NCBI GenBank assembly: GCA_947493695.1
Contig: CANLSF010000006.1
Coordinates: 186,001 to 250,000, forward strand
Source of the DNA: an uncultured Kiloniellaceae bacterium
GTDB lineage: Bacteria; Pseudomonadota; Alphaproteobacteria; Kiloniellales; Kiloniellaceae
Direction: 5' to 3'
DNA length: 64,000 nucleotides
Shown piece after piece: positions 10,657 to 20,357 of the stretch. The translations under genes were made by a program, and so were the position numbers. A model generated the notes under the pieces. It made no database searches. It saw nothing but the letters and a program-made list of their open reading frames with translations, and was not told where the DNA came from. Each line of letters opens with the position of its first letter. Position 1 is the first letter of the stretch.

Positions 10657-12627
10657 TTGAATCTATCCGTGAATCTTTGCGTTTCGACGCTTCGCCGCGC
10701 CGGTGGAGCAACCTGCTCATTCTTTGGAACGAGCGGTGGTGCGCGGTTGGCTGCAACGCTGCTGATACTGGGCGGGCTGCTGGTGCCTGCGGATTCGCGA
10801 CTATCGCCGACTGCGCAGGCTCAGGCGACGGAGCCGACGGCTGTTCAGGTCGCAGCAGCAGCCAGCAAACAAGCGCCCCTTCCAACAGAGGCCAAGACCG
10901 CCCTTAAAGTTCTTTCAGATCGTGACGCCCAGCTTTATCGCGATATCTTTACCCTGCAAAAAGCCGGAAAGTGGCGCAAGGCAGACAAGAAGATCGGACA
11001 GCTCAGCGACCAACGCCTCATGGGTCACGTTCTGGCGCAGCGCTATCTTCACCCCACAGCCTATCGCTCCAAGTACAAAGAACTGAGCGCCTGGCTGAAA
11101 TCCTACGCAGATCACCCCCAAGCTCCCCGGCTTTACAAGCTGGCGCTCAAGCGCCGCCCCAAGAACTATCGGATGCCGACCCGCCCGGAGATTCGCAAGG
11201 CAGGACCACGCGCCACGACATTGGGCGCAACAACGGCCAAACCCAAGAAAAAATACTACAAGCTGCCCCGCAAGAATCTCAGCAAGGCCAACCGCCGGGC
11301 CGCAAACAGCCTAAAACGTCAGATCCGCAGAAACGCTCTTCGCACGCGCCTGAGCGTTACGGAAAAACTCCTCGCCGGGAAAAAAGCGAAACGGCTGCTC
11401 CATCAGGCGGAAATCGACGATGGCTACACCAAAGTCGCCGCAGCCTGGTTCTACTACGGCAACGATCAGAAGGCCTATAATCTGGCCAGTTCTGCCGCCG
11501 CCCGTTCCCGAAAGCATGTTCCAATCGCAGACTGGATCGCAGGCCTCGCAGCCTGGCGTCTCGGCGATCTCGAAAAAGCCGGTCAGCATTTCGAACATCT
11601 TGCGACCGCTGAACGTGCATCGGGCTGGAATACGGCTTCGGGCGCCTACTGGGCGGCCCGGGTCAGCCTGAAGCTGCGCAAACCTGCCGAGATGAGCCGC
11701 TGGCTGAATATCGCGTCGCACTATCCCCGCACCTTCTATGGATTGCTCGCGAGGGGCGCCTTGGGCCTGGATCTGGAGTTCACTTCTCATCTAACGGACA
11801 TTGACACTGCCGAGTTGGCGCGGCTGGAAACCATTCCCGAAGGCGCGCGCGCTCTTGCGTTGGCACAGGTTGACCGCTGGGAAGACGCGCAGAAGGAATT
11901 GCTTCGGCTGGTTAAAGCCAATGATCCGAACCTGACCGAACCGCTTCTGACGCTGTCCGAGCTGGTCGGCCTGCCGAACCTCGCCTACAAGCTGGGCTCG
12001 CGGCTTGCCCGTCATCAGCCGACAGGTACGGAAAACGACACCATTGATGCCGCGCTTTACCCGATTCCGCCCTGGAGTCCCGAAGGTGGATTCAAGCTGG
12101 ACCGCGCCCTGATCTACGCTGTGATGCGGCAGGAATCCTCTTTTAATCCGCGTGCAAAGAGCCCTGACGGCGCCCGTGGTCTGCTTCAATTGATGCCAGC
12201 CACTGCAGGCTATATCTCGAAGCAAAGCTTCCGCGGCAAAAAGACGCGCAAGCTCTACGAGCCAACCCTCAATATGAAGCTCGGGCAGAACTACATTGCC
12301 TACCTGCTGAAGCATAATTTTGTTCAGGGCGACCTCTTTCGCCTGACCACGGCCTACAACGGAGGCCCAGGAAACCTGAACAAATGGCAGCGGAAAATGG
12401 ATTTCGACAACGACCCCCTCCTGTTCATCGAAAGCCTGCCATCACGCGAAACACGCCTGTTTGTCGAACGGGTGCTGGCCAATCTCTGGATTTACAGAAC
12501 GCGTCTGGGTCAGAACACGCCATCACTGGAAGCCATTGCGGCGGGCGACTGGCCGAAGTATGAATCCCTCGACAGTAACCGCACGAGGGTGGCCAGTAGC
12601 GGTGGAGACTCCTCTACCGGCCGATAG
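10657..12627 (+). CDS. Soluble lytic murein transglycosylase (SLT domain)
   Basis: DRALIYAVMRQESSFNPRAKSPDGARGLLQLMPATAGYISKQ...LNMKLGQNYIAYLL...TTAYNGGPGNLNKW; TTG start. Confidence 0.93.
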   Translation: MNLSVNLCVSTLRRAGGATCSFFGTSGGARLAATLLILGGLLVPADSRLSPTAQAQATEPTAVQVAAAASKQAPLPTEAKTALKVLSDRDAQLYRDIFTLQKAGKWRKADKKIGQLSDQRLMGHVLAQRYLHPTAYRSKYKELSAWLKSYADHPQAPRLYKLALKRRPKNYRMPTRPEIRKAGPRATTLGATTAKPKKKYYKLPRKNLSKANRRAANSLKRQIRRNALRTRLSVTEKLLAGKKAKRLLHQAEIDDGYTKVAAAWFYYGNDQKAYNLASSAAARSRKHVPIADWIAGLAAWRLGDLEKAGQHFEHLATAERASGWNTASGAYWAARVSLKLRKPAEMSRWLNIASHYPRTFYGLLARGALGLDLEFTSHLTDIDTAELARLETIPEGARALALAQVDRWEDAQKELLRLVKANDPNLTEPLLTLSELVGLPNLAYKLGSRLARHQPTGTENDTIDAALYPIPPWSPEGGFKLDRALIYAVMRQESSFNPRAKSPDGARGLLQLMPATAGYISKQSFRGKKTRKLYEPTLNMKLGQNYIAYLLKHNFVQGDLFRLTTAYNGGPGNLNKWQRKMDFDNDPLLFIESLPSRETRLFVERVLANLWIYRTRLGQNTPSLEAIAAGDWPKYESLDSNRTRVASSGGDSSTGR

Positions 12628-12632
12628 CAGCT

Positions 12633-13178
12633 ATGGCGCGCATCGACGAATCACTTCCCTTCCTTCCCGTCAACATTGCCGTCCTTACGGTTTCCGACAG
12701 CCGTACGCTTGAAGACGATAAGTCCGGTCGGACGCTTTGCGAAATGATCGAAGCTGACAATCACAAGGTCGCCAGCCGGGAGATCATTCGCGACGACTAC
12801 GACGCAATCGTCGACAAGCTGCGCGGCTATAGCGCAGATCCAGGCATCGATGTGGTGATCACCACCGGTGGAACCGGCGTGACCGGACGCGACACCACGC
12901 CGGAAGCCATGAAGGCGGTCCTGGAGAAGGAGATCGAAGGCTTCGGCGAACTGTTCCGCTGGCTCAGCTATCAGAAGATCGGCACGTCCACCATTCAAAG
13001 CCGGGCACTCGGCGGTGTCGCCGACGGGACCTATATGTTCGCGCTGCCGGGATCGCCGGGCGCCTGCAAGGACGGCTGGAGCGATATTCTGAAATTCCAG
13101 CTCGATTCACGGCACCGGCCCTGCAATCTGGTTGAACTGATGCCGCGCCTGAAAGAGCACCTTAAAGCGGCGGGCTGA
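12633..13178 (+). CDS. moaB: Molybdenum cofactor biosynthesis protein B
   Basis: [83 protein letters not shown]. Confidence 0.94.
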   Translation: MARIDESLPFLPVNIAVLTVSDSRTLEDDKSGRTLCEMIEADNHKVASREIIRDDYDAIVDKLRGYSADPGIDVVITTGGTGVTGRDTTPEAMKAVLEKEIEGFGELFRWLSYQKIGTSTIQSRALGGVADGTYMFALPGSPGACKDGWSDILKFQLDSRHRPCNLVELMPRLKEHLKAAG

Positions 13179-13782
13179 ACTGCCTTTGAGACCGGGCGAG
13201 ATCAGCGCCTGAATCGACATCGTCGAGTTGCTCCAACAGACCGAACGCCGCACCGCGCAGTCCGGACAGGGTATCCCGGAGGGTCTCCGGGCTGGACCAG
13301 CGCACGTCCTCAAATGGCAGCGGCATGCGAAGACAAGGCCGACGCGCAGCGCCGACCAGCCAATAGCCACCGTCAGCCGCCGGTCCGAACACCCAGCTTT
13401 TTCTGCCGAGCATCCGAAAGGCCTGTTCCAGGTGTTTCGGCTCAATCGCAGGAATATCCGATCCGACAATGACAACAGGCCCGTGCGGAACGCGGCGAAG
13501 CATCCGTCCCATCCGTTGCCCGAGATCGCCTCCTCCTTGCGGAATAACAGTCACCTGGTCGGAAATACCGGCGACTCTGGAGACGGCCCGGTCGGGCGTG
13601 ATGGCGAAACAGACTTCCCAACGGGGATCCCGTCCAAGGCGCCTCAGCAGACTCTTCAAGCTATTGCGGTAAAAGCGCCAGGCCGCGAGATCGCCAACAT
13701 CGCGCGCCAGCCGCCGTTTGCCGACCCCAACTTGTGGTAAGCGACCCATGACCACGACAGTTCCAAGACTGCGACCCGCCAT
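13162..13782 (-). CDS. DUF2064/TIGR04282-like glycosyltransferase; the ORF extends to 13872 but start MAGRSLG at 13782 is more plausible
   Basis: VVVMGRLPQVGVGKRRLARDVGD...VIVGSDIPAIEPKHLEQAF...WVFGPAADGGYWLVGA; 13782 start lies 6 nt after the upstream stop. Confidence 0.85.
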   Translation of the reverse strand: MAGRSLGTVVVMGRLPQVGVGKRRLARDVGDLAAWRFYRNSLKSLLRRLGRDPRWEVCFAITPDRAVSRVAGISDQVTVIPQGGGDLGQRMGRMLRRVPHGPVVIVGSDIPAIEPKHLEQAFRMLGRKSWVFGPAADGGYWLVGAARRPCLRMPLPFEDVRWSSPETLRDTLSGLRGAAFGLLEQLDDVDSGADLARSQRQFSPPL

Positions 13783-13787
13783 CTCGC

Positions 13788-14474
13788 TTAGTACAGCCGG
13801 GTCAGCAGCCGCGGCGACGCGCCAAGGCTGAAGAGGGTCAGGAGTGCAATGTTGCGTAAGGGTCTGAACCACCAGCCATCCCGACGGTAGCGCACAGCCG
13901 ATGTCGTAGCGGTCGAAGGCAGACAGCAGATGCGGCGGCGGCCGATACGCCGCACGATTTCCACATCCTCCATCAGCGGAAACGCGCGGAACCCACCCAG
14001 CCGCTGATAGAAAGCCTTGCGAATCAAGAGCCCCTGATCGCCATAAGGGAGCCCAAGAACCCGATTGCGCCAGTGGGTGATACGCTCGACCCGACGCGCC
14101 CTGGGGTCAGGGTCATCCAGCGCAAACTGAAACACAGCCGCTTTTTCCCGATTGGCGGGATCCTCGACAAAGGCGGCAACCGCCTGCCCCCAATTCTCAT
14201 CGAGGATCGTATCGGCATGCAGAAACAACAGCCATTCACCATCGGCCTCCTCACCTCCCAGTGCCAATTGCCCGCCGCGGCTGGCCGCCGCCTGCAAAAC
14301 CCTGGCCCCGAGGGATGCCGCCAGTTCACGCGTTCCATCGACCGATCCGCCGTCAACCACGATGATTTCAGACACAAGCACCTCCTGCGCCTGTGTGTTC
14401 AGGGCAGATACGCTGCGCCGAAGCACAGCGCCCGAATTGAAGGTCGGGATCACAAGTGAGAGAGATGCAGTCAT
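13788..14474 (-). CDS. Glycosyltransferase family 2 (TIGR04283-like)
   Basis: LSLVIPTFNSGAVLRRSVSAL...EIIVVDGGSVDGTRELAASLGARVLQAAASRGGQLALG...LFLHADTIL. Confidence 0.88.
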   Translation of the reverse strand: MTASLSLVIPTFNSGAVLRRSVSALNTQAQEVLVSEIIVVDGGSVDGTRELAASLGARVLQAAASRGGQLALGGEEADGEWLLFLHADTILDENWGQAVAAFVEDPANREKAAVFQFALDDPDPRARRVERITHWRNRVLGLPYGDQGLLIRKAFYQRLGGFRAFPLMEDVEIVRRIGRRRICCLPSTATTSAVRYRRDGWWFRPLRNIALLTLFSLGASPRLLTRLY

Positions 14475-14604
14475 TCTGCCTTTGTCACGTAGCCATTGCG
14501 GTTATTCCGGCTTTATCCTGCCGGGCACAGCTTGTCTACTCACGGAAGCTTGCGCGAGCCAAAAACGAAGCCAAGTTACCAGCAGACCAACGATCCGGAA
14601 AGCC

Positions 14605-15690
14605 ATGAGCGTAATAGCAAATCTGCCCGCCCTCCTCCTCAAATTACAGGAAATAGACGGCTTCGAAGGCACTTCCCTTGAGCAGCTCGAGCCGCTCGAG
14701 GTCAAAGGCCTTGCGCATGATCATGTTGAAGTGCTGGGCCGTGACCTGCTGCTTCGCGTGCCCAAGCAAAGCCAGTTCGCGATGGCCGCCGCCGAAAATC
14801 TGAACTATCAGGCCGCCTGTTTCCGTCGGGTCCGCAAGTCTGGTCACGCCCCCGGTTTGGAGGCCGTCATCGAACCCTGTGAGAGCGTGCCCATGGGAGC
14901 ACTACTGGTGGAACGAATCAATGGGCGTGCGCCATCCCTGCCGAAAGACTTGGGCGCTCTCGCAGAATGTATGGCAAGGGTCCATGCCCTGCCGCTCCCT
15001 GAATCTGAACAGCGTTCCCCCCTGGAAGACCACAGAGATCCCATCGCCGGAGCCATGAAAGAGATCGAGCAGCAGGCCCTGTTCCTGGACGATGCGGCCC
15101 TAAGCGCGGAGGCCCGGCAGGAACTCGACGCCGAACTCGCCTGGGCGCGTGCCTTTGCATTGAAAAGCGATGGACGGCCACAACCCCTGACCCTGGTTCT
15201 GACAGATACTCACCCGGGGAACTTCCTTATCGATCAGAAGGGCCGCGCCATCATCGTCGATCTTGAAAAGGCCCTCTACGGTTCGCCCGGGACCGACCTT
15301 GCCCATGCAACAATTTACTCTTCAACGACATGGGACACCGACGTATACGCGGACCTGTCGATTGATGAGGTTTCAGCCTTCTACCAACGATACCTGGAGA
15401 CAGTGCCAGAGGAGCTCGCTGAAGCCCTTCATCCCTGGCTGCTGCCTTTGCGACGCATCACGATGCTCCGCGCGATTACCTGGTGTGCAAAATGGCGTGT
15501 GCTTCAGAGCCACAAAAAAACAGAGAACAAACATGCAGCACAATCGACTGAAGACTGGTCGGCGGATAACAACACAGCAGACCTGGTGGCGCATGTCGCG
15601 GGGCGTGTCGACGAATACTTGGAGGCCAAAACCCTGCAACGCATGCGCGCCGAATGGTTGGGAACGCCGTCGCTGGCGGATTTTTTTTAG
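14605..15690 (+). CDS. Phosphotransferase / APH-like kinase domain protein (ORF opens at 14152; ATG at 14605 preferred)
   Basis: LVLTDTHPGNFLIDQKGRAIIVDLEKALYGSPGTDLAHAT; the N-terminal 151 aa of the longer ORF lies antisense to the upstream glycosyltransferase. Confidence 0.82.
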   Translation: MSVIANLPALLLKLQEIDGFEGTSLEQLEPLEVKGLAHDHVEVLGRDLLLRVPKQSQFAMAAAENLNYQAACFRRVRKSGHAPGLEAVIEPCESVPMGALLVERINGRAPSLPKDLGALAECMARVHALPLPESEQRSPLEDHRDPIAGAMKEIEQQALFLDDAALSAEARQELDAELAWARAFALKSDGRPQPLTLVLTDTHPGNFLIDQKGRAIIVDLEKALYGSPGTDLAHATIYSSTTWDTDVYADLSIDEVSAFYQRYLETVPEELAEALHPWLLPLRRITMLRAITWCAKWRVLQSHKKTENKHAAQSTEDWSADNNTADLVAHVAGRVDEYLEAKTLQRMRAEWLGTPSLADFF

Positions 15691-15767
15691 TGTGGTGGAA
15701 CAGAAATTCATAGAGAGTTTGGGGCTGAGAACGCTTTTCAGCTCAAACTCCGTAAAGACCGCAAAGC

Positions 15768-17129
15768 ATGGCAACTCTTCTCGCGCGTAACGCAACTCTC
15801 CTGGCGACCTTCGGCCCTGAAAACGATGAAATAAGCGACGGCGGGCTTTTCATCAGAGATGGCGTTATCGAAGCAGTAGGCCGCAGCGCAGAGCTTCCGG
15901 AAACAGCAGACCGCGTGATCGACCTGCGCGGCCACGTCGTTATTCCCGGGCTCATCAACACCCATCACCACCTCTATCAGACACTGACACGCGTCATTCC
16001 CGCCGCCCAGGACGCTCTGCTCTTCGACTGGCTGAAGACTCTCTATCCGCTCTGGGGGCGTTTAACACCTGGCGCGTTGAAGACCGCAACTCAGACAGGG
16101 ATCGCCGAGCTTCTGCTCTCGGGCTGCACCGCGACCAGCGATCATCTCTATCTTTTTCCCAACGGTGTCCGCCTGGACGACAGCATCGAGGCCGCGCTGG
16201 AAACCGGTATCCGCTTTCACGCAACACGCGGCAGCATGAGCATCGGTGAATCCAAGGGAGGCCTGCCGCCAGATTTCCTGGTCGAAGAGGAAGCCGAGAT
16301 TCTGCGCGACAGCCAGAGGCTCATCGAGACCTATCACGATCCTGCTGACTTCGCGCGGATCCAGGTGGGTCTGGCGCCCTGCTCACCCTTCTCCGTCAGC
16401 CGCGATCTGATGCGCGAAACCGCGGTAATGGCGCGCAGCTATGGCGTCCGGCTACACACCCATCTGGCCGAAAACGCCCAGGATGTCGTCTATTCGCAAG
16501 AGAGCTTCGGTCAGAGACCCGGAGCCTATGCCGAAGAACTGGGCTGGGTTGGCGAGGATGTCTGGCACGCGCACTGCGTCCAGCTGGACGAAAGCGAGAT
16601 CCGGCTTTTCGCGAAAACCGGCACGGCGGTCGCACACTGCCCCTGTTCGAACATGCGTCTTGGGTCCGGCATCGCGCCGCTGCGCCGGATGCTGGATAGC
16701 GGTGTGCCCGTGGGCCTCGGCGTTGACGGTTCGGCCTCCAATGACGGTGGCGATCTGCTTGGGGAAGCCCGACAGGCCATGTTGCTGCAGCGCGTGCGTG
16801 AAGGTGCGGCGGGTATGACCGCGCGCGAAGCCCTCAAAGTGGCAACTCTGGGCGGTGCGCGGGCACTCGGCCGGAAAGATCTGGGATATCTCGCACCGGG
16901 CATGGCCGCTGACTTTGCAGCCTTTTCAACCGACACAGCCACAATGGCAGGCGCAGGAAGCGATCCACTTGCCGCCCTGGTGTTTTGCGGACCGCACCGG
17001 GCCCGTTACACAGTGGTTGGCGGTGACGTCCTGGTCGATCAGGGAAAGATCACCTCTCTCGACCTGCCCAACCTCCTGTCAGATCACAGGACGGCCGCCG
17101 CGAACCTCCTGCGCGACGAAGCCGGTTAA
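15768..17129 (+). CDS. Amidohydrolase, probable 8-oxoguanine deaminase
   Basis: VVIPGLINTHHHLYQTLTRVIPAAQDALLFDWLKTLYPLW; HTHLAEN; AHCPCSNMRLGSGIAPLRRML; GVDGSASNDGGDLLGEAR. Confidence 0.88.
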   Translation: MATLLARNATLLATFGPENDEISDGGLFIRDGVIEAVGRSAELPETADRVIDLRGHVVIPGLINTHHHLYQTLTRVIPAAQDALLFDWLKTLYPLWGRLTPGALKTATQTGIAELLLSGCTATSDHLYLFPNGVRLDDSIEAALETGIRFHATRGSMSIGESKGGLPPDFLVEEEAEILRDSQRLIETYHDPADFARIQVGLAPCSPFSVSRDLMRETAVMARSYGVRLHTHLAENAQDVVYSQESFGQRPGAYAEELGWVGEDVWHAHCVQLDESEIRLFAKTGTAVAHCPCSNMRLGSGIAPLRRMLDSGVPVGLGVDGSASNDGGDLLGEARQAMLLQRVREGAAGMTAREALKVATLGGARALGRKDLGYLAPGMAADFAAFSTDTATMAGAGSDPLAALVFCGPHRARYTVVGGDVLVDQGKITSLDLPNLLSDHRTAAANLLRDEAG

Positions 17130-17141
17130 GCGGATGCTGAT

Positions 17142-18299
17142 TTAGGACGCAGGCTCCAGGCGGATCAGCGATCCTTCGGAATCATCGATCAGGAGATACA
17201 ACAATCCGTCGGGCCCCTGACGCACATCGCGGATCCGTTCATCGACATCCACCAGCAGTTGCTCCTGATGCACGACCCGTTCTCCAACCAACTCCATCCG
17301 TATCAGTGCACGGGCCGAAAGACCTCCGACAAAGAGGTTTCCGCTCCACTTCGGAAAAGCCTCGCCGTCGTAAAAAGATAATCCCGAGGGCGATATGGAC
17401 GGCACCCAGTAGGTTACGGGCTGCAACATCCCGGCTTTCTCAGTGCCTTCGCCAATCGAGAACCCGGCATAGCTGCGGCCATAGGTGATTACCGGCCAGC
17501 CGTAATTCGCGCCGGCTTCGATCACATTGAGCTCATCGCCGCCGCGCGGTCCGTGTTCGACCGTCCAGATCCGGTTCGTATCAGGCTGTAACGCCATTCC
17601 CTGCGGATTGCGATGTCCCCAGGAATAGATTTCCGGCTTGGCCGAAGCATTGTTCTTAAAGGGATTGTCCTCCGGCACCTCGCCATCTGCCGTCAGACGG
17701 ATCACCTTTCCGGCATGATCCTGCAGGTCCTGAGCCCGGTCCGGGTCGCCCCGTTCACCTGAAGTGATGTAAAGCATTCCGTCCGCAGCAAAGAGCAGGC
17801 GGGAACCGAAGTGGCGGCCACCGCCGGACTTTTGCGAGACCGCAAAGATCTGCTCCACATTTAGCAGGGTACCACCCTCGAGACGCCCACGGACGATCTC
17901 GGTTCCGGCACCACCTTCGCCCGCGCCAGCGTAGGAGAGATAGATGAGCTGGTTATTTCCGAAGTCAGGGTGGAGTGCGACATCCAGCAAACCGCCTTGC
18001 CCGCTTTCGACAACCTCGGGAATGCCGGAAACCGGCTTGGGGTCCTCCCCTTCCCTGATTACGAGCAACCGGCCGGGACGCTCGGTAACCAGCATCCCGC
18101 CATTGGGCAGAAACGCCAAACCCCAGGGATGTTCGAGGTCTTGCGCCAGTGTGGTGATCCGAAAGTCGTGCCGCTCGCTCTTGATGACGTCCGCTGAGGC
18201 CCGGTCAGAAAGCACCACAGCCCCCGAAGCGACAGCTCCGAACACGGCAAATGCCGAAAGCAGTTTGAAGGAACACCTGTTTGCAAACGTCAAACGCAT
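17142..18299 (-). CDS. PQQ-dependent sugar dehydrogenase (soluble aldose dehydrogenase, YliI-like), signal peptide
   Basis: LEHPWGLAFLPNGGMLVTERPGRLLVI; IYSWGHRNPQGMALQPDTNRIWTVEHGPRGGDELNVIEAGANYGWPVITYG. Confidence 0.94.
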   Translation of the reverse strand: MRLTFANRCSFKLLSAFAVFGAVASGAVVLSDRASADVIKSERHDFRITTLAQDLEHPWGLAFLPNGGMLVTERPGRLLVIREGEDPKPVSGIPEVVESGQGGLLDVALHPDFGNNQLIYLSYAGAGEGGAGTEIVRGRLEGGTLLNVEQIFAVSQKSGGGRHFGSRLLFAADGMLYITSGERGDPDRAQDLQDHAGKVIRLTADGEVPEDNPFKNNASAKPEIYSWGHRNPQGMALQPDTNRIWTVEHGPRGGDELNVIEAGANYGWPVITYGRSYAGFSIGEGTEKAGMLQPVTYWVPSISPSGLSFYDGEAFPKWSGNLFVGGLSARALIRMELVGERVVHQEQLLVDVDERIRDVRQGPDGLLYLLIDDSEGSLIRLEPAS

Positions 18300-18410
18300 A
18301 GAGAAAGTCCTCTCGCATCTCTGGGTGACCGGATCCGTCGAAGCTTTCGATATAGGAACGAAAGGATCGAAAAACCAGCGGACGGTCAGATGGGGGGCCC
18401 CGAGGCGGAT

Positions 18411-18659
18411 CTATTCTTCAGGAATGCCATCGAGGCGGAACTCCCACCAGCCCAGCAGGCACTCGCCAAAGTCGGGGCTGACAATCCCATCCAGAAGGAA
18501 ATAGGCGCTGATCCGGGATTGAACGACAATCAGAGGCAAATCGGATTCTTCGAGCATGTCGGTTTCAATCCAATCGCAGGGGCTGAAACTTTCATAGCGA
18601 ATGAAGGTGGCACCCGCCGCAACAACAGCCAAAAGAAGGACCACAACGAGATATTTCAT
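18411..18659 (-). CDS. Small membrane-anchored or exported protein of unknown function (ATG at 18659 preferred; ORF opens at 18710)
   Basis: MKYLVVVLLLAVVAAGATF hydrophobic start followed by a short domain with two Cys. Confidence 0.55.
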   Translation of the reverse strand: MKYLVVVLLLAVVAAGATFIRYESFSPCDWIETDMLEESDLPLIVVQSRISAYFLLDGIVSPDFGECLLGWWEFRLDGIPEE

Positions 18660-18928
18660 TCCTACCGATTCCTGACGCCAGTACCCAAAGTGCTTTGTCG
18701 GGAGCCTCATCGTCTATTTTTGCGCCGAAGACAAACAATTAGGCTCTTTGTCATACATTTGAGCCAGAATTCACATTCTTGACTCTTTCCACGACCAAGG
18801 CCGCCCTCTATTCACAGCGCGATCCGCCGTGCTGCACACCTCAGAGAATTCCGCATGCATTTTCACCTCGAACCACTTCAGCCATCAAATTGATTCCAAA
18901 TAAAAAGCTCATGATTTAGACTCGCGCC

Positions 18929-20296
18929 ATGCAGGATCACGTCGGCGACATCACCGGAATTGCGATCGTAGCCGTCGCGGCGCTGGCCTTTGGCATCGGG
19001 ATGCGACGGCTTGGGCAGCCGGCGGTGCTTGGATACATCCTGACCGGTGCGATTCTCGGGCCCTCGGTGATCGGTGTGGTCGAAAATCGCGATGCCATCC
19101 GGACGCTCGCCGAACTCGGGGTGCTGACCCTGCTCTTTGCCATCGGCATGGAACTCTCGCTCCGCGGTATTCGAGAGGTGTGGAAGGTCGCGCTGATCAC
19201 CACGCTACTGCAAATCACAGTTGGCCTGGGAGGCATGTTCGCGCTCGGCGCCGTTCTCGGCTGGTCCAACGAACTCAGCATCGTAATTGGTTTTGTAGTC
19301 GCCCTTTCGAGCACCGCCGTCGCGGTTAAAATGCTGGAGGAGATCGGCGAACTGCGCACGCGCGTCGGTCAGATTACCATCGGCATTCTGGTCGCCCAGG
19401 ACCTCGCTGTCGTGCCGATGATGCTGATCGTCGGCTCCTTCGGTGGCGAAGACGGCATCGGTATCGATGCCATCATAAAGGTCGTGCTGTCGGTCGCTTT
19501 CCTGGCGTTGCTGATCGTCTACCTCAGCCGGCGTCAAAGACTGCGCCTGCCCTTCGTCAAATCGATTGGCGGAGACGCAGACCTTACGCCGCTGGCGAGC
19601 CTGGCCTTCTGCTTCGGCACAGCCGCGGTCTCCGGACTGATGGGATTGTCACCGGCCTACGGCGCGTTCCTGGCAGGCCTTGTCATCGGAAATTCGACCA
19701 GCCGCAGAACCCTGCATCGCCACACCGCACCGATCCAGAGCATCCTGCTGATGGTGTTCTTTCTCTCAATCGGCCTCTTGATTGACTTCAGGTATCTGTT
19801 CGACAACATCGGTACCGTTCTCCTGATCGTGACCTTCGTCGCGATCTTCAAGACCGCGTTCAATATCCTCCTGATCGGATTTCTGGGCGAGAACTGGCCC
19901 CGTGCTTTTTTATCAGGTGCAATCCTGGCTCAACTCGGCGAGTTCTCCTTCATTCTGGCGGCCATCGGCCTGCGGTCCGGCGCCTTGACCGACGAGGACC
20001 ATCGCCTCATTGTCGCTGTGACGGTTGTCTCGCTGCTCGGCAGCCCCTTCTGGCTCGAAACCGCGCGCCGCCTGCATCGCATTACCCTGCTGGGGATTAC
20101 ATCCGGACGGGAGACTGTGCGCCTGACCTATGGCAAAGAACTTCTCGCGCTCTTCAAATCCACGCGAAAGGCAGAGCATGCGATGATCAACATCGCGAGC
20201 GGCGCCACGCGCTGGGTCGGTGACATCACCCCTCGCCGCGACCGCAATCGAGGGGTTCGCGGTACGGAAGACCAAGACAGGCCCCCGAAGGAATGA
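18929..20296 (+). CDS. Monovalent cation:proton antiporter 2 (CPA2/KefB-like) membrane domain, no RCK domain
   Basis: AALAFGIGMRRLGQPAVLGYILTGAILGPSVIGVV; LSSTAVAVKMLEE; GQITIGILVAQDLAVVPMM; LSPAYGAFLAGLVIGNS. Confidence 0.92.
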   Translation: MQDHVGDITGIAIVAVAALAFGIGMRRLGQPAVLGYILTGAILGPSVIGVVENRDAIRTLAELGVLTLLFAIGMELSLRGIREVWKVALITTLLQITVGLGGMFALGAVLGWSNELSIVIGFVVALSSTAVAVKMLEEIGELRTRVGQITIGILVAQDLAVVPMMLIVGSFGGEDGIGIDAIIKVVLSVAFLALLIVYLSRRQRLRLPFVKSIGGDADLTPLASLAFCFGTAAVSGLMGLSPAYGAFLAGLVIGNSTSRRTLHRHTAPIQSILLMVFFLSIGLLIDFRYLFDNIGTVLLIVTFVAIFKTAFNILLIGFLGENWPRAFLSGAILAQLGEFSFILAAIGLRSGALTDEDHRLIVAVTVVSLLGSPFWLETARRLHRITLLGITSGRETVRLTYGKELLALFKSTRKAEHAMINIASGATRWVGDITPRRDRNRGVRGTEDQDRPPKE

Positions 20297-20357
20297 GCAA
20301 AGGCAGAATTCCACACCTGCACCGCCCCTCCAAACGAAAGCGCAAACGGAAGATCCT

